Shown here piece after piece: positions 8,991 to 17,654 of a DNA stretch of 64,000 bases. Under the pieces are notes generated by a model. The model worked only from the letters and a program-made list of their open reading frames with translations. It made no database searches and had not been told where the DNA came from. Every line of letters starts with the position of its first letter. The first letter of the stretch is position 1. A program made the position numbers and the translations under genes. This DNA is from Coraliomargarita sinensis. Lineage in GTDB: Bacteria > Verrucomicrobiota > Verrucomicrobiia > Opitutales > Coraliomargaritaceae. Location of the stretch: positions 310,001-374,000 of the forward strand of contig NZ_QHJQ01000001.1 of the NCBI RefSeq assembly GCF_003185655.1, given 5' to 3'.

Positions 8991-10679
8991 TCATTCCGGT
9001 GCCTCCATTCGTTCTATTTTAAGAGTATAGCAGTGTCCGTTGTGCTTGAAAAAAGCCGGATAGGTCTCGTTGTCGGCGACTCGCAGCCGGTTGAACTGCT
9101 CCGCAATGCTTTGCTCCGGATCAAGCTCGCTGTCTTTGGGACGGCGACGCGGATACTCGCTTGGGCTTCCTTCTTGCGGTATGCCCCGGGTGGTGATCGC
9201 AGGATATTGGTCAATAAACATCTCGCAGAGCCTGAAGGTCGCGGCGGTTTGTTCTTCACGGATTTCGTCGATCAGTTCGTCGCCTCTGAGTTTCATTTGC
9301 GTACGCAGGTAAATGTCACCTGTGTCGAAGGCGTCGGCGGCTTCAAGTAAACACATCGGTATCCGGTTGCAGCCCTCCAAAATCTGCCAAGTGGCCGGCG
9401 ACCAGCCGCGACCCCTGGGCAGGTCGCTTCCATGCACGACGAGAGTATGCGCATGTTTCGCGCGCACCGCCGCCGAAACGATTTTCCAATATGAAAGCAG
9501 AAAGAGTATGTCCGACGGCGGCGCCTCGCTGGCATTGTGAACCCAAACGACCTCGTGGCCATTCTCTGATAGGGTTTGAATGAATTTCTTGATCGATGGG
9601 TTAATCCAAGAATCTTTGGCGGAGGCGATACTGATGATAAGTTTCGTGTCCAGATACGCGGCGACGCGGCGTGCCCCATGAGCATCGACGAGTGGGTTGG
9701 TGGCCGCTCTGGGGGCTTCTTTGAACCATTCCTGCAGCTGCTTCGCCGCGGCCGTTTCGTTTAAGTGCCCGATCTTGCCCAGAGAGAGGGCGGCTTCTTT
9801 TTGAATCAGCGCCTCGACGATAGGCTCTTGATTGTTTGCGATGGTCACGACAGCGGCCGGCAGGCCGTAGCGCATCCATTCGTAACAGGTGCTGCCGCCG
9901 GCCGTGATGGCGGCATCTGCCCATTGGTAAAGCGAGGGCATGTCAGTGACATTGACGAGTAGTTCGACCCGATGCTTCGACTTGGCTGCCGCCTTCTGCA
10001 ATCCTGCCTCGTTCGGGTTGCCGCCGCCGACGATCACCTTCACCTCAAGATTCGTCAGTTCGGTTACTTCCAAGCTGCGTAAGATTAGACCTGTGGCATC
10101 GTCGGAGTCGACTCCGCCCATGGTGACGAGGATTCGCTTCGGCGGCCACGCCGGCGCTTTCTCCCTTTCCGGGTAGGCTTGGAATTCTTCGCGTAGCAGT
10201 GTGAAGTGGCAGCCTGTCAGGGCCTTCCCTTCGGTTAAGGTGTTTTGATAAACCTTGCCTTCTGTGCCCAGGTTCTGGTTGACGATCAGATCGGCGTACC
10301 ACTCTTCGCAGTGGTCGTTGTCTTCCATGACGGCGACCTTGAAGCCGGGGGTCCGCACTTGCTTTTGGTAGGGGAGGTCGAAGTGGTAACCGTCGAGGAC
10401 GATCCATTCGCCGCCCAGTTCCTTGGCCAGTGCGATGGTCTGCTGCGCGTCGCGGGTGTCGCCGACTTCGGCGTCTTCGATCAGCACATGTCGGAAGCCT
10501 TCTTTTTGCAGGCGCTCGCGCATGCTCGGGTGACAGAGTACACTGATAAAAACTGCTTTGATGTCACGCTGCCGCAGCGCCTGCGCGAGGGCGATCATCC
10601 GCATGATATGGCCCGAGCCCAGAAGCCCGCCGGCATCGGCGCGGATCAAAACTGTTTTCTTCGGAGATGCTGCGGTCAT
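8991..10679 (-). CDS. pseG: PseG sugar-nucleotide hydrolase fused to a formyltransferase-like domain
   Basis: Residues 1-340 match PseG, the GT-B-fold hydrolase that removes UDP from the 2,4-diamino-altrose intermediate. It shows IRADAGGLLGSGHIMR at the N-terminus and the later ITAGGSTCYEWMRYGLP motif. From about residue 346 the 217-residue extension resembles the formyl_trans_N fold: HGSDLPRGRG at 416-425 and DTGDIY near 452-457 correspond to the catalytic His and Asp regions of folate-dependent N-formyltransferases. The Asn normally two residues before that His is not evident (Val is there). The start overlaps the stop of pseF by four bases (ATGA). No pseH acetyltransferase is present, so the extra domain may supply a different N-acyl group; that is inference. 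Confidence 0.88.
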   Translation of the reverse strand: MTAASPKKTVLIRADAGGLLGSGHIMRMIALAQALRQRDIKAVFISVLCHPSMRERLQKEGFRHVLIEDAEVGDTRDAQQTIALAKELGGEWIVLDGYHFDLPYQKQVRTPGFKVAVMEDNDHCEEWYADLIVNQNLGTEGKVYQNTLTEGKALTGCHFTLLREEFQAYPEREKAPAWPPKRILVTMGGVDSDDATGLILRSLEVTELTNLEVKVIVGGGNPNEAGLQKAAAKSKHRVELLVNVTDMPSLYQWADAAITAGGSTCYEWMRYGLPAAVVTIANNQEPIVEALIQKEAALSLGKIGHLNETAAAKQLQEWFKEAPRAATNPLVDAHGARRVAAYLDTKLIISIASAKDSWINPSIKKFIQTLSENGHEVVWVHNASEAPPSDILFLLSYWKIVSAAVRAKHAHTLVVHGSDLPRGRGWSPATWQILEGCNRIPMCLLEAADAFDTGDIYLRTQMKLRGDELIDEIREEQTAATFRLCEMFIDQYPAITTRGIPQEGSPSEYPRRRPKDSELDPEQSIAEQFNRLRVADNETYPAFFKHNGHCYTLKIERMEAPE

Positions 10680-11377
10680 GATGTCTCCTTTGTTTTGAGG
10701 GCTTGGAAGGCAAGCTCAGCCCGGCGCCAGTCGTCTTCGGTGTCGATGTCCTGCACACGATAAGAGGGCACGAGGCACAGCCTGCATTTGGCAGAGAAAA
10801 TGCCTTCGTTCTTTTGGTAAGCTTCAGGGGTGCCCCAGTAGAACTGACCGGCGTCGTGATAGGCGGGCGGGAGGTCTTGGGATCGGGTCATCTCATGTTC
10901 CGGCCAATTCATGGTGGCCGTGCCGCTCGGTTTCAGTTTCAGGCTGCGCCAGATCGGGAAATTAAATTCCGTAGCCGAGAAGACGAATTCGGTGTCGGGG
11001 TTCGCGCGCAGGTCCGCCAGCCCCTGCCTAAGTAGTTCGGCTGTGACGAATGGTGCGGTGGCATAAAGGCAGCAAATATAATCAGGTCTACAGCCTTCTG
11101 CCTCCAGCTGATCAATGGCATGGCGGATGACCGGGATGGTCGGGGTGTGATCGTCCGACAAGTCAGCCGGTCGGATGAAGGGGACTTCCGCCCCATATGA
11201 TTCAGCGACCTCGGCGATCTCCCGGTCGTCCGTGGAGACGATAATACGTTCAAAGCAGCCGGCTTCCCGCGCCGCCTCAATCGACCATGCGATCATAGGA
11301 CGTCCGCTGAAATTGCGGATGTTTTTTCGCGGGATTCGCTTGCTGGCGCCACGCGCCGGTATGATGGCGAGATTCAT
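10676..11377 (-). CDS. pseF: Pseudaminic acid cytidylyltransferase
   Basis: PseF activates pseudaminic acid with CTP to give the CMP-sugar donor. The 233-residue protein begins with the nucleotidyltransferase signature NLAIIPARGASKRIPRKNIR. It continues with GRPMIAWSIEAAREAG, IVSTDDREIAEVAESYGAEVPFIRP and a YICCLYATAPF segment, the standard layout of NeuA/PseF CMP-sugar synthetases. It overlaps the stop of pseC at its start and the start of pseG at its end by four bases each, so the three are almost certainly translated from one mRNA. The family also includes CMP-sialate and CMP-legionaminate synthetases; the pse context decides the assignment. Confidence 0.9.
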   Translation of the reverse strand: MNLAIIPARGASKRIPRKNIRNFSGRPMIAWSIEAAREAGCFERIIVSTDDREIAEVAESYGAEVPFIRPADLSDDHTPTIPVIRHAIDQLEAEGCRPDYICCLYATAPFVTAELLRQGLADLRANPDTEFVFSATEFNFPIWRSLKLKPSGTATMNWPEHEMTRSQDLPPAYHDAGQFYWGTPEAYQKNEGIFSAKCRLCLVPSYRVQDIDTEDDWRRAELAFQALKTKETS

Positions 11378-12582
11378 TTTAGCTTGGAAACGGATTCGAT
11401 GACGCGCCCGATTTCATCTTCGGTCAAGTCGGGGTATAAAGGCAGGCTCAGGCAGTTGGCGTAAAAAGCCTCTGCCTGCGGGCATTTACCCGGCCCGTAG
11501 CCATAAGTCCGGCGATACCATGGTTGCAAGTAAACCGGGATGTAGAGCACCTGGCTGCCGACGCCGTCCTCGCGCAGGCGCTGCATCACCTCGCTTCGCG
11601 TCAGCCCGAGGGCGGGGAAGTCAATCTGTACAGTGTAGAGGTGCCAGGAAATTGTGGCCCGGTTTGCCTCGTCCGAGACCGCTGGGGTGCGAAGCCAGTC
11701 GAGGTCTTTGAAGGCCTCATTGTAGCGTGCAACGATCTCGCGTCGTCGTTGGATGAATGTGGGTAAGCGCTTGAGCTGACTGCGACCGAGGGCGCATTGG
11801 AAATCGGTGATCCGGTAGTTGTAGCCGAGATCCTGCATCTCATAGCTCCACGGTCCGCGCTCGGCCAGAGGGCCACTGCCAGCGCCCAGGCCTGTAAAAT
11901 GACCTTCGTCGCGTTCGATGCCGTGGCTGCGCAGTCGGCGCGCCATCGCGGCGTAGCCGTCGTTATCGGTCAGCAAAATACCACCTTCGCCGGTGGTCAT
12001 GGTCTTCACGGGATGGAATGAAAAGGTCGTCATGTCGGCCCAGGGGTGACCGCCGATCCGGTGGAATTCTCCGTCGTGGATAAAGCCGCCGCCCGTTCCG
12101 TGGCACCCGTCCTCGATCACGACGGCGCCGCGCTTGCGGGCAATTCCGGCGATACGCGGCATGTCGGCGCTTTGGCCACCGTAAGCGACGGGGATGACCG
12201 CACGGGTATCCTTCTGCCAATTGGCTTCGAGTGATTTGGGGCAAAGGTTGTAAGTGGTCGGGTCGATGTCGGCAAAGTCCGGCCGTGCCCCGACAAAGGC
12301 CGCACAGTTGGCCGAAGCGACGAAAGTATTGGGGGAGGTGACAACCCGCTCGTTGGGCTCGAGACCCGCGACCCGCATGGCGAGGTGCAGTGCGGCGGTG
12401 GCATTGGCCACAGCCACCGCATGTTTCGCCCCGACAAATTGCGCGAACTCCCGTTCGAAAGCCTCCACTTCCGGACCCGTCGTCAGGAAGTCGGAGCGCA
12501 ACGCCCGGGTGACGGCTGTGATATCTTCCTCGCTAATCGATTGCCGTCCGTAGGGGATCGGGGACTGGTTGGGTTCAGGCAT
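11374..12582 (-). CDS. pseC: UDP-4-amino-4,6-dideoxy-N-acetyl-beta-L-altrosamine transaminase
   Basis: PseC is the PLP-dependent DegT/DnrJ/EryC1-family aminotransferase that puts an amino group on C4 of the keto-sugar made by PseB. The 402-residue protein has the family landmarks: LTTGPEVEAFEREFA, VTSPNTFVASANCA, VIEDGCHGTGG and a SFHPVKTMTTGEGG segment whose Lys (about residue 193) should bind PLP. Length is close to other PseC proteins. The coding region overlaps the flippase stop by eight bases at its start and pseF by four bases at its end. Other sugar aminotransferases look similar, but the gene order around it supports PseC. Confidence 0.9.
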   Translation of the reverse strand: MPEPNQSPIPYGRQSISEEDITAVTRALRSDFLTTGPEVEAFEREFAQFVGAKHAVAVANATAALHLAMRVAGLEPNERVVTSPNTFVASANCAAFVGARPDFADIDPTTYNLCPKSLEANWQKDTRAVIPVAYGGQSADMPRIAGIARKRGAVVIEDGCHGTGGGFIHDGEFHRIGGHPWADMTTFSFHPVKTMTTGEGGILLTDNDGYAAMARRLRSHGIERDEGHFTGLGAGSGPLAERGPWSYEMQDLGYNYRITDFQCALGRSQLKRLPTFIQRRREIVARYNEAFKDLDWLRTPAVSDEANRATISWHLYTVQIDFPALGLTRSEVMQRLREDGVGSQVLYIPVYLQPWYRRTYGYGPGKCPQAEAFYANCLSLPLYPDLTEDEIGRVIESVSKLK

Positions 12583-14071
12583 TGGTTCGATTCAGACGCG
12601 ACAAGGTTTGTCGGAAATGAGGCAAAAGGTCTAGCTTCCATGCGAAGGCTGACAAAAAAATGCAGCTAATGGCGGAGCGGAAGACGCAACTGGAAAACGA
12701 TGGGCTTCGCTCGATGGAGAAAACGGTATTCAAGGCGAATATAAAAAGCAAGAGACCAAGCGTGGCCCAATAGGGAGTGGAGAATGGGTGCATGCGGTAC
12801 TGTCGCCATACAAGCCAGGCTTTCACTGCTGCAGCAAGCGTAAGCGTGGCTGCGGTCGCAAGCGCGGCCCCGATACCCCCGAGCAGGGGAATTAAGAGAA
12901 AGTTCAAGAGGATGCCGACGGGTAAGGAAAGCGTATTGATAAAGCCGTGAAGGCGATAATGGGGGGAGCTGAGGATGACTTGCGAGGGTTGTCCGAGCGC
13001 GGCCTCGAACCAAAAGCCCATCCCGAGAATGATGAGAACCGGAGCGCCCGCGGCATACGCTCCCTCGCCCAGCAGGGAGACAAGAATCGGAAGATTGATG
13101 CCAAGCAGAACAAAGATCAGGCCGCTGGCACTGAGCTGGAGTAGGGAAACATCTGTATACAGCGTTCGCCCCGTTTTAAGATCGGCTGTTTCCACCGCTT
13201 GGCGAAAGCGGGCATAACAGGCTGCCGTCAGCGAACGCATCGGAATCATAATGAGCGTGGCGGCATAGGCAAAGGGCGTGTAGACGCCCAGCTCATTGAG
13301 GCCGACCAGCGCCGCGAGCATGATGGAATCGAGGGTCGTTTGCATCGTCGCGGCAGCGGTGCCCATGAAACTGTAACTGGCGAAGCGAAGCGTTTCGCGG
13401 ATTTGCCTGGCTCCGGGCAGAGGGCCAAACGGTGGCGCATAAAGCCCGCCTTGTTGGACGGATCGATTGAGCCAGACTGCGCCGATTAGATAAGTCGACG
13501 CCCAAAGAATGAGAAGGCCGGCGAAATCCCATCTCTGGAGGGCAATTCCAATGGCACCGATGAGAATTGAAACCCGTGGCGCGAGGTCTCTCCAAAAGGC
13601 GGCCTGGGCGGTCTTTCCGGCAACTTGGGCAATACTTTCGGCAAAGCGTTGCCAGAGCATGCCGATGCAGAGAGCAAGGATCAGGAAAATCGCCAGGTTT
13701 CGTCCGATCGACTTGACTCCTGAAGCCGACCATTGTTTCAGCAAGATAAGGAGAGCTGGGCCGATCGCTGCGAAAAGTCCGATGACGCACAGGAGGAGGA
13801 GTAAGCGCCACTGGCTCTGATACCTGGAGCTTCCTGGCTCTTCCCCGGCGAGAAAGCGTACGGCAGAAGTATCGAGCCCGAAGAAAGCGAACTTTATAAA
13901 AATAAGCGATCCCGCGGCGACCAGCCGGACGAGGCCAACTTCATCGACATCCAGCAGGCGTGGCAGAAGAAGGATAAAGTTGGCCGCGCCAATGGCGATG
14001 CCCAGATATGCCCAAGTCGTCGCCCAACTGGCCTGATGGGCAGGGGAGCTTTGAGCATTCGTCGGATTCAC
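12575..14071 (-). CDS. Wzx-like polysaccharide flippase (oligosaccharide translocase)
   Basis: The 498-residue protein has roughly 12-14 hydrophobic helices with few charges, the architecture of MOP-superfamily polysaccharide exporters (Wzx, RfbX). These flip undecaprenyl-linked oligosaccharide units from the cytoplasmic to the periplasmic face of the inner membrane. Landmarks include YLGIAIGAANFILLLPRLLD at the N-terminus and LGVYTPFAYAATLIMIPMRSL near the middle. It starts at a GTG that overlaps the pseB stop (GTGA), and its end overlaps the pseC start, so it is embedded in the pseudaminic acid operon. This suggests it exports a glycan containing that sugar, though the substrate is not shown by sequence. 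Confidence 0.85.
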   Translation of the reverse strand: MNPTNAQSSPAHQASWATTWAYLGIAIGAANFILLLPRLLDVDEVGLVRLVAAGSLIFIKFAFFGLDTSAVRFLAGEEPGSSRYQSQWRLLLLLCVIGLFAAIGPALLILLKQWSASGVKSIGRNLAIFLILALCIGMLWQRFAESIAQVAGKTAQAAFWRDLAPRVSILIGAIGIALQRWDFAGLLILWASTYLIGAVWLNRSVQQGGLYAPPFGPLPGARQIRETLRFASYSFMGTAAATMQTTLDSIMLAALVGLNELGVYTPFAYAATLIMIPMRSLTAACYARFRQAVETADLKTGRTLYTDVSLLQLSASGLIFVLLGINLPILVSLLGEGAYAAGAPVLIILGMGFWFEAALGQPSQVILSSPHYRLHGFINTLSLPVGILLNFLLIPLLGGIGAALATAATLTLAAAVKAWLVWRQYRMHPFSTPYWATLGLLLFIFALNTVFSIERSPSFSSCVFRSAISCIFLSAFAWKLDLLPHFRQTLSRLNRTNA

Positions 14072-15081
14072 ACGGAGAAGTCGGGGTCGAGGTGTTGCCG
14101 GATCAGCTGGCGGATGGTTTCGATATCGAGAAAGTCTTTGTTGTCGCCCGAACTGTAACCGAACCCACTCTCCACTGGGCGTGCCCCGTGCTCCCGGACG
14201 TAAGCGTCACGCATTCTTTGATCTCCCGAAGGCAGGATTGCATAGCCTTGGTCCAGCTCGACCGTATTCGGGGCGTCCCCCGGATTGATCATTTCCTCGT
14301 GGATCTTTTCGCCCGGGCGAATGCCCACGATTTTCTTCTCGCAGTTCGGCCCGACTGCCTCGGCCAGATCCATGATGCGATAGGACGGAATTTTTGGGAC
14401 GAAGATCTCGCCACCCTTCGCGTCGGACAAGGCGCGGAGCACCATCTCCACGCCATCACTGAGAGTGATATTGAAGCGGGTCATATTCGGCTCCGTGATC
14501 GTAAGCTCGCCGGAACTTCGTTGCTTTAGGAAAAAGGGGATAACGGATCCATTCGAGCCCATCACATTGCCGTACCGGACAATAGAGAAGCGGATGTCTT
14601 TGTCTCCTTTGAAGTTATTGGCCGCGATGAAGAGCTTGTCCGAACACAGCTTCGTCGCCCCGTAGAGGTTGATGGGGGCTGAAGCCTTGTCAGTGGAGAG
14701 AGCGACGACACGTGTCACATTCGTGTCCAGGGCGGCGGTGATCACATTCTGCGCTCCGTAGACGTTGGTCTTGATACACTCGACCGGGTTGTATTCCGCG
14801 ATATGAACGTGCTTCATGGCGGCCGCGTGAACCACGTAGTCAACGTTCTGAAAGGCCCGGTGCAAGCGGTCCGCGTCACGCACGTCCCCGATGAAATAAC
14901 GCAGCGCCGGATACTTTTCGGCAGGAAAGCCTTGCGCCATCTGGAACTGCTTCTGTTCGTCGCGGGAAAAAATCACCAACCGACGAACTTTCGGCCACCG
15001 CTCAAGGATCGTGCGTACAAAATGTTGGCCAAAAGAACCGGTGCCCCCGGTGACGAGTATCGATTTTCCGTTAAGATCCAT
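14068..15081 (-). CDS. pseB: UDP-N-acetylglucosamine 4,6-dehydratase (inverting)
   Basis: PseB performs the first step of pseudaminic acid synthesis, dehydrating UDP-GlcNAc at C4/C6 with inversion at C5. The 337-residue protein has the SDR nucleotide-binding loop SILVTGGTGSFGQHFV at residues 8-23, VVHAAAMKHVHIAEYNPVE (the MKHV form is typical of PseB/FlaA1), and NLYGATKLCSDKL in place of the usual YxxxK region of SDRs. Its ATG lies two bases after the stop of the upstream GT-B-like gene. It is followed by the flippase with overlapping stop and start. Closely related FlaA1/CapE dehydratases exist, but pseC, pseF, pseG and pseI in the same operon make PseB the best call. Confidence 0.93.
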   Translation of the reverse strand: MDLNGKSILVTGGTGSFGQHFVRTILERWPKVRRLVIFSRDEQKQFQMAQGFPAEKYPALRYFIGDVRDADRLHRAFQNVDYVVHAAAMKHVHIAEYNPVECIKTNVYGAQNVITAALDTNVTRVVALSTDKASAPINLYGATKLCSDKLFIAANNFKGDKDIRFSIVRYGNVMGSNGSVIPFFLKQRSSGELTITEPNMTRFNITLSDGVEMVLRALSDAKGGEIFVPKIPSYRIMDLAEAVGPNCEKKIVGIRPGEKIHEEMINPGDAPNTVELDQGYAILPSGDQRMRDAYVREHGARPVESGFGYSSGDNKDFLDIETIRQLIRQHLDPDFSV

Positions 15082-15083
15082 TT

Positions 15084-16496
15084 CTATGTTTTCTCCGATG
15101 GGGGTGAGTCGAGAAGGTCGTCAAAAAGCGTTCCTTGTTTAAAGCGTTCGGCAATGTTCGCATCCTCGTAAAATTTGTCCAGATAAGCTTCATATCTGGC
15201 TTTTAGTTCGGGTAGCCCGCGCAGAGGGTACTTGTCAAAGACCCAGAGTTTGCGTCTCAACCAGGGAATCTTTGCAAATAAATTAGGGCGGTAAAGCGGA
15301 ACCAAGGCCCTCAGAGTCCAATAAACGAAAAAGTAGTAGAGGGATAAGCGTGCCCTCCTGCCCCGGGGCGGTTGCTCAAGAGTCCTTTTCAGGTAATACG
15401 CGGCCCGTATGTGGTTGCAGCCATCGTCGTAGCCGATGGTTTCGCGGACAATTTCCCTGCGGCGTTGGATGCGCTCCTCCGCTCGGTATCCGGGCAGATT
15501 TCCGGAGGTGAAGAAGGTTTCGCTCATTGCATCCACCTCTTCAAAGCTTTCCGCCTGCGGGAACCCTTCAAAAAGGGTGACGCGTGGGAAATCCGGATCC
15601 GGTACGATGAAGAGGGTTTGTTTTCCCATCATGTCTGCTTCCAGTGCCGTCGTCGATTCGTAGACCCACCAGAGGTCGACGATGTTGATCAGGTCGTGTA
15701 GTTGCTCGTCCAATAGATAGAGGACATTGGGGTAATCCTTAAGCGCCGCCATTTCGTTATCTTCAGCGCCGGGTTCGGCGGCAACTGTCTCGGTGGGGTG
15801 TTTTTTCAGGATAAAGAGGGTGTCAGGATGGGCTTCAATCGACCGGCGGAGTATGTCCTCCACCGCCAGTCTTTGGGTCTCCGCCCAATCGAGCATGGCG
15901 GCGTCGCCTTTGAAGTAATTGAGGAGTTCGCTCCGTCCACGTGGGTGGGCGAGCTTACCGAATCCCCAACCCGCGTAGCCGATTATCCGGTCGAATTTCG
16001 CGGGGTCTACCCCGTGCCTTGAGAGGAAGGGGCGACGGCTTTCGAACTGGTAGATGCGGTAGCGGTCGAAGCCCGTGCCGCCGGTCAGGACAATACGATC
16101 CTTCATCTGCGGTAATTCCTCGCGCAGGAAATCGCGCGTCCTTCGCGACCAGCAGCAAAGGTAGCTCTGATAGAAGATCTTGTCCGTATTGTAGCCCCAA
16201 TAATCAAAGCTGCCATCGGTCTTGAAGTTGCCTTCGGAGATCAGCGCGAAAACGGGGATGCCCAATTTGTGGGCCTCCCTGGAAATGTGAAAATGAAGGA
16301 GTGCGCCGATGGTGTTGGCGACCACGACGCAATCCGGCCGCAGGCGGTGGATTTCATGGATGTTGGTGGTGAGGGTTGCCCGCACTTCACAATTGAGAAA
16401 ACGTTCCGCGAAGTGAAGCACGGGCAGCGTGATTTCGACGTCGCGGCCCGAATCGTTGTTGGTGAAGTATAGGAGTTGTCGTGGACGATCCGTCAT
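15084..16496 (-). CDS. GT-B-like surface carbohydrate biosynthesis protein, candidate glycosyltransferase
   Basis: This 470-residue soluble protein opens with QLLYFTNNDSGRDVEITLPVLHFAE, a Rossmann-like start. A central DRIVLTGGTGFDRYRIY and a second domain with LFILKKHPTET and a LLDEQLHDLINIVDLWWVYESTTALEADMMG segment follow. The KKHP plus E-S-T-T-A-L-E-A-D pattern is that of GT-B enzymes that bind nucleotide or phosphate groups, as in CDP-glycerol transferases and surface carbohydrate synthesis proteins. The C-terminal 90 residues are basic and aromatic-rich (YYFFVYWTLRALVPLYRP), perhaps membrane-associated. It lies in the pse operon directly upstream of pseB. Transfer of pseudaminic acid is possible, but the exact family is uncertain. 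Confidence 0.6.
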   Translation of the reverse strand: MTDRPRQLLYFTNNDSGRDVEITLPVLHFAERFLNCEVRATLTTNIHEIHRLRPDCVVVANTIGALLHFHISREAHKLGIPVFALISEGNFKTDGSFDYWGYNTDKIFYQSYLCCWSRRTRDFLREELPQMKDRIVLTGGTGFDRYRIYQFESRRPFLSRHGVDPAKFDRIIGYAGWGFGKLAHPRGRSELLNYFKGDAAMLDWAETQRLAVEDILRRSIEAHPDTLFILKKHPTETVAAEPGAEDNEMAALKDYPNVLYLLDEQLHDLINIVDLWWVYESTTALEADMMGKQTLFIVPDPDFPRVTLFEGFPQAESFEEVDAMSETFFTSGNLPGYRAEERIQRRREIVRETIGYDDGCNHIRAAYYLKRTLEQPPRGRRARLSLYYFFVYWTLRALVPLYRPNLFAKIPWLRRKLWVFDKYPLRGLPELKARYEAYLDKFYEDANIAERFKQGTLFDDLLDSPPSEKT

Positions 16497-16500
16497 GCTG

Positions 16501-17532
16501 TCAGGCGGTCTGCCCGGTGATGGCCTTCACCGCGAACTCAGTGACGTCTTCGTTGTGGGTGAGCATTTTCTCGCGGGCTTCTTCCAGTCGCTTGCGCTGC
16601 AGGGTCGCCTCTTCGTTCAGGAGTGTTCTTGCTTTTTCGATGCCGGGGGCTCCTTCGGCATAGCAGTGCGCAAGACCAAACTTCGTTTCCAGTTCATCGA
16701 GATAGCCCCGGTGTTCCGTCGAGTTGACATAAACGGTCGGCACGCCCATGCAGGCCGCCTCGCTTGCGGTGGAAGCGCCCTCGGTCAGGACAAGTCTCGC
16801 GTAGTAGAGCGCGTCGTGAAACCAGTCCGGCGGAAGTTTGAAAATATAATCCCGTAAGCGTGGGTCGCATTTCCCTTCTTCGGGCACGATGAATATCCGG
16901 TAGCGATCTTTCCACTCCTCTACAAATTTATAGGCTAAGTCTCCCAATCCGCTTTGTCCGATATCGTGCAGTGTGTTCCAGGCGGAAAGGCGGAGCATCA
17001 AATAGCCCCCCTCAGCTACGCCCAGTTTCTCGAGGACTTCCGGGCGGGGGGTAAAATATTTGGGATGAAGGAACGCGAGTTCGTGGTAGCCCCGGTAGCG
17101 CCGGTGTTTTTTTCCGAGGTCTTTCCAGAAACATTCGGGCGTATAGACGAGATCGGCGAAGGGATGCGCGATCCTGTGGTTGAAGTGCTGAAACTCACTG
17201 TCGGTGAAGATCAAATTGCGTTTCCCCAGCAGTTTGGCGGATTGGGTATAACTGCCAAAGAGGCTGACCACGACATCGGGGTTGAATTTCCGGATGGCCG
17301 AGGCGACTTTGAACTGCCGGCCAAGCATTTCCAAAAGCGGAATCTTATTATTGCCCGACATTGAGGTAATGATCTCTGATGGAATCCAATCGTAAGCGGT
17401 CAACAGCTGTTTCATCACATCCCGGTCGCGGCTCAGTAACTTCACCGTATGCCCTTGAGCCATCAGCTGACGAACGACATACTTCCAGAAGTGGATGTCC
17501 GAGGGATGATGGGTTTCAATCAGTATGCGCAT
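16501..17532 (-). CDS. DUF354 family GT-B-like protein
   Basis: The 343-residue protein matches the DUF354 pattern: MRILIETHHPSDIHFWKYVVRQLMAQGH at the N-terminus, then PDVVVSLFGSYTQSAKLLG, a FTDSEFQHFNHRIAHPFAD segment, and a C-terminal half with LTEGASTASEAACMGVPTVYVNS. The last motif resembles the sugar-nucleotide site of UDP-GlcNAc epimerases and MurG-type transferases. It is the first gene of the minus-strand pse operon and is separated from the next by four bases, so the operon promoter should lie just upstream of 17532. Function is not established for DUF354 proteins; in this setting a glycosyltransferase or epimerase role in the Pse-containing glycan is likely. Confidence 0.75.
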   Translation of the reverse strand: MRILIETHHPSDIHFWKYVVRQLMAQGHTVKLLSRDRDVMKQLLTAYDWIPSEIITSMSGNNKIPLLEMLGRQFKVASAIRKFNPDVVVSLFGSYTQSAKLLGKRNLIFTDSEFQHFNHRIAHPFADLVYTPECFWKDLGKKHRRYRGYHELAFLHPKYFTPRPEVLEKLGVAEGGYLMLRLSAWNTLHDIGQSGLGDLAYKFVEEWKDRYRIFIVPEEGKCDPRLRDYIFKLPPDWFHDALYYARLVLTEGASTASEAACMGVPTVYVNSTEHRGYLDELETKFGLAHCYAEGAPGIEKARTLLNEEATLQRKRLEEAREKMLTHNEDVTEFAVKAITGQTA

Positions 17533-17654
17533 TCTCGTTCGGATCTTGGAGACTAAACGACGACAGGTGGACGGGATAGAACTGCGCTACCTATTATCCT
17601 CATGAGTCGATTAAAGCAGAAAATTATAGACGACAAATTAGCGGGCTTCCGGAA

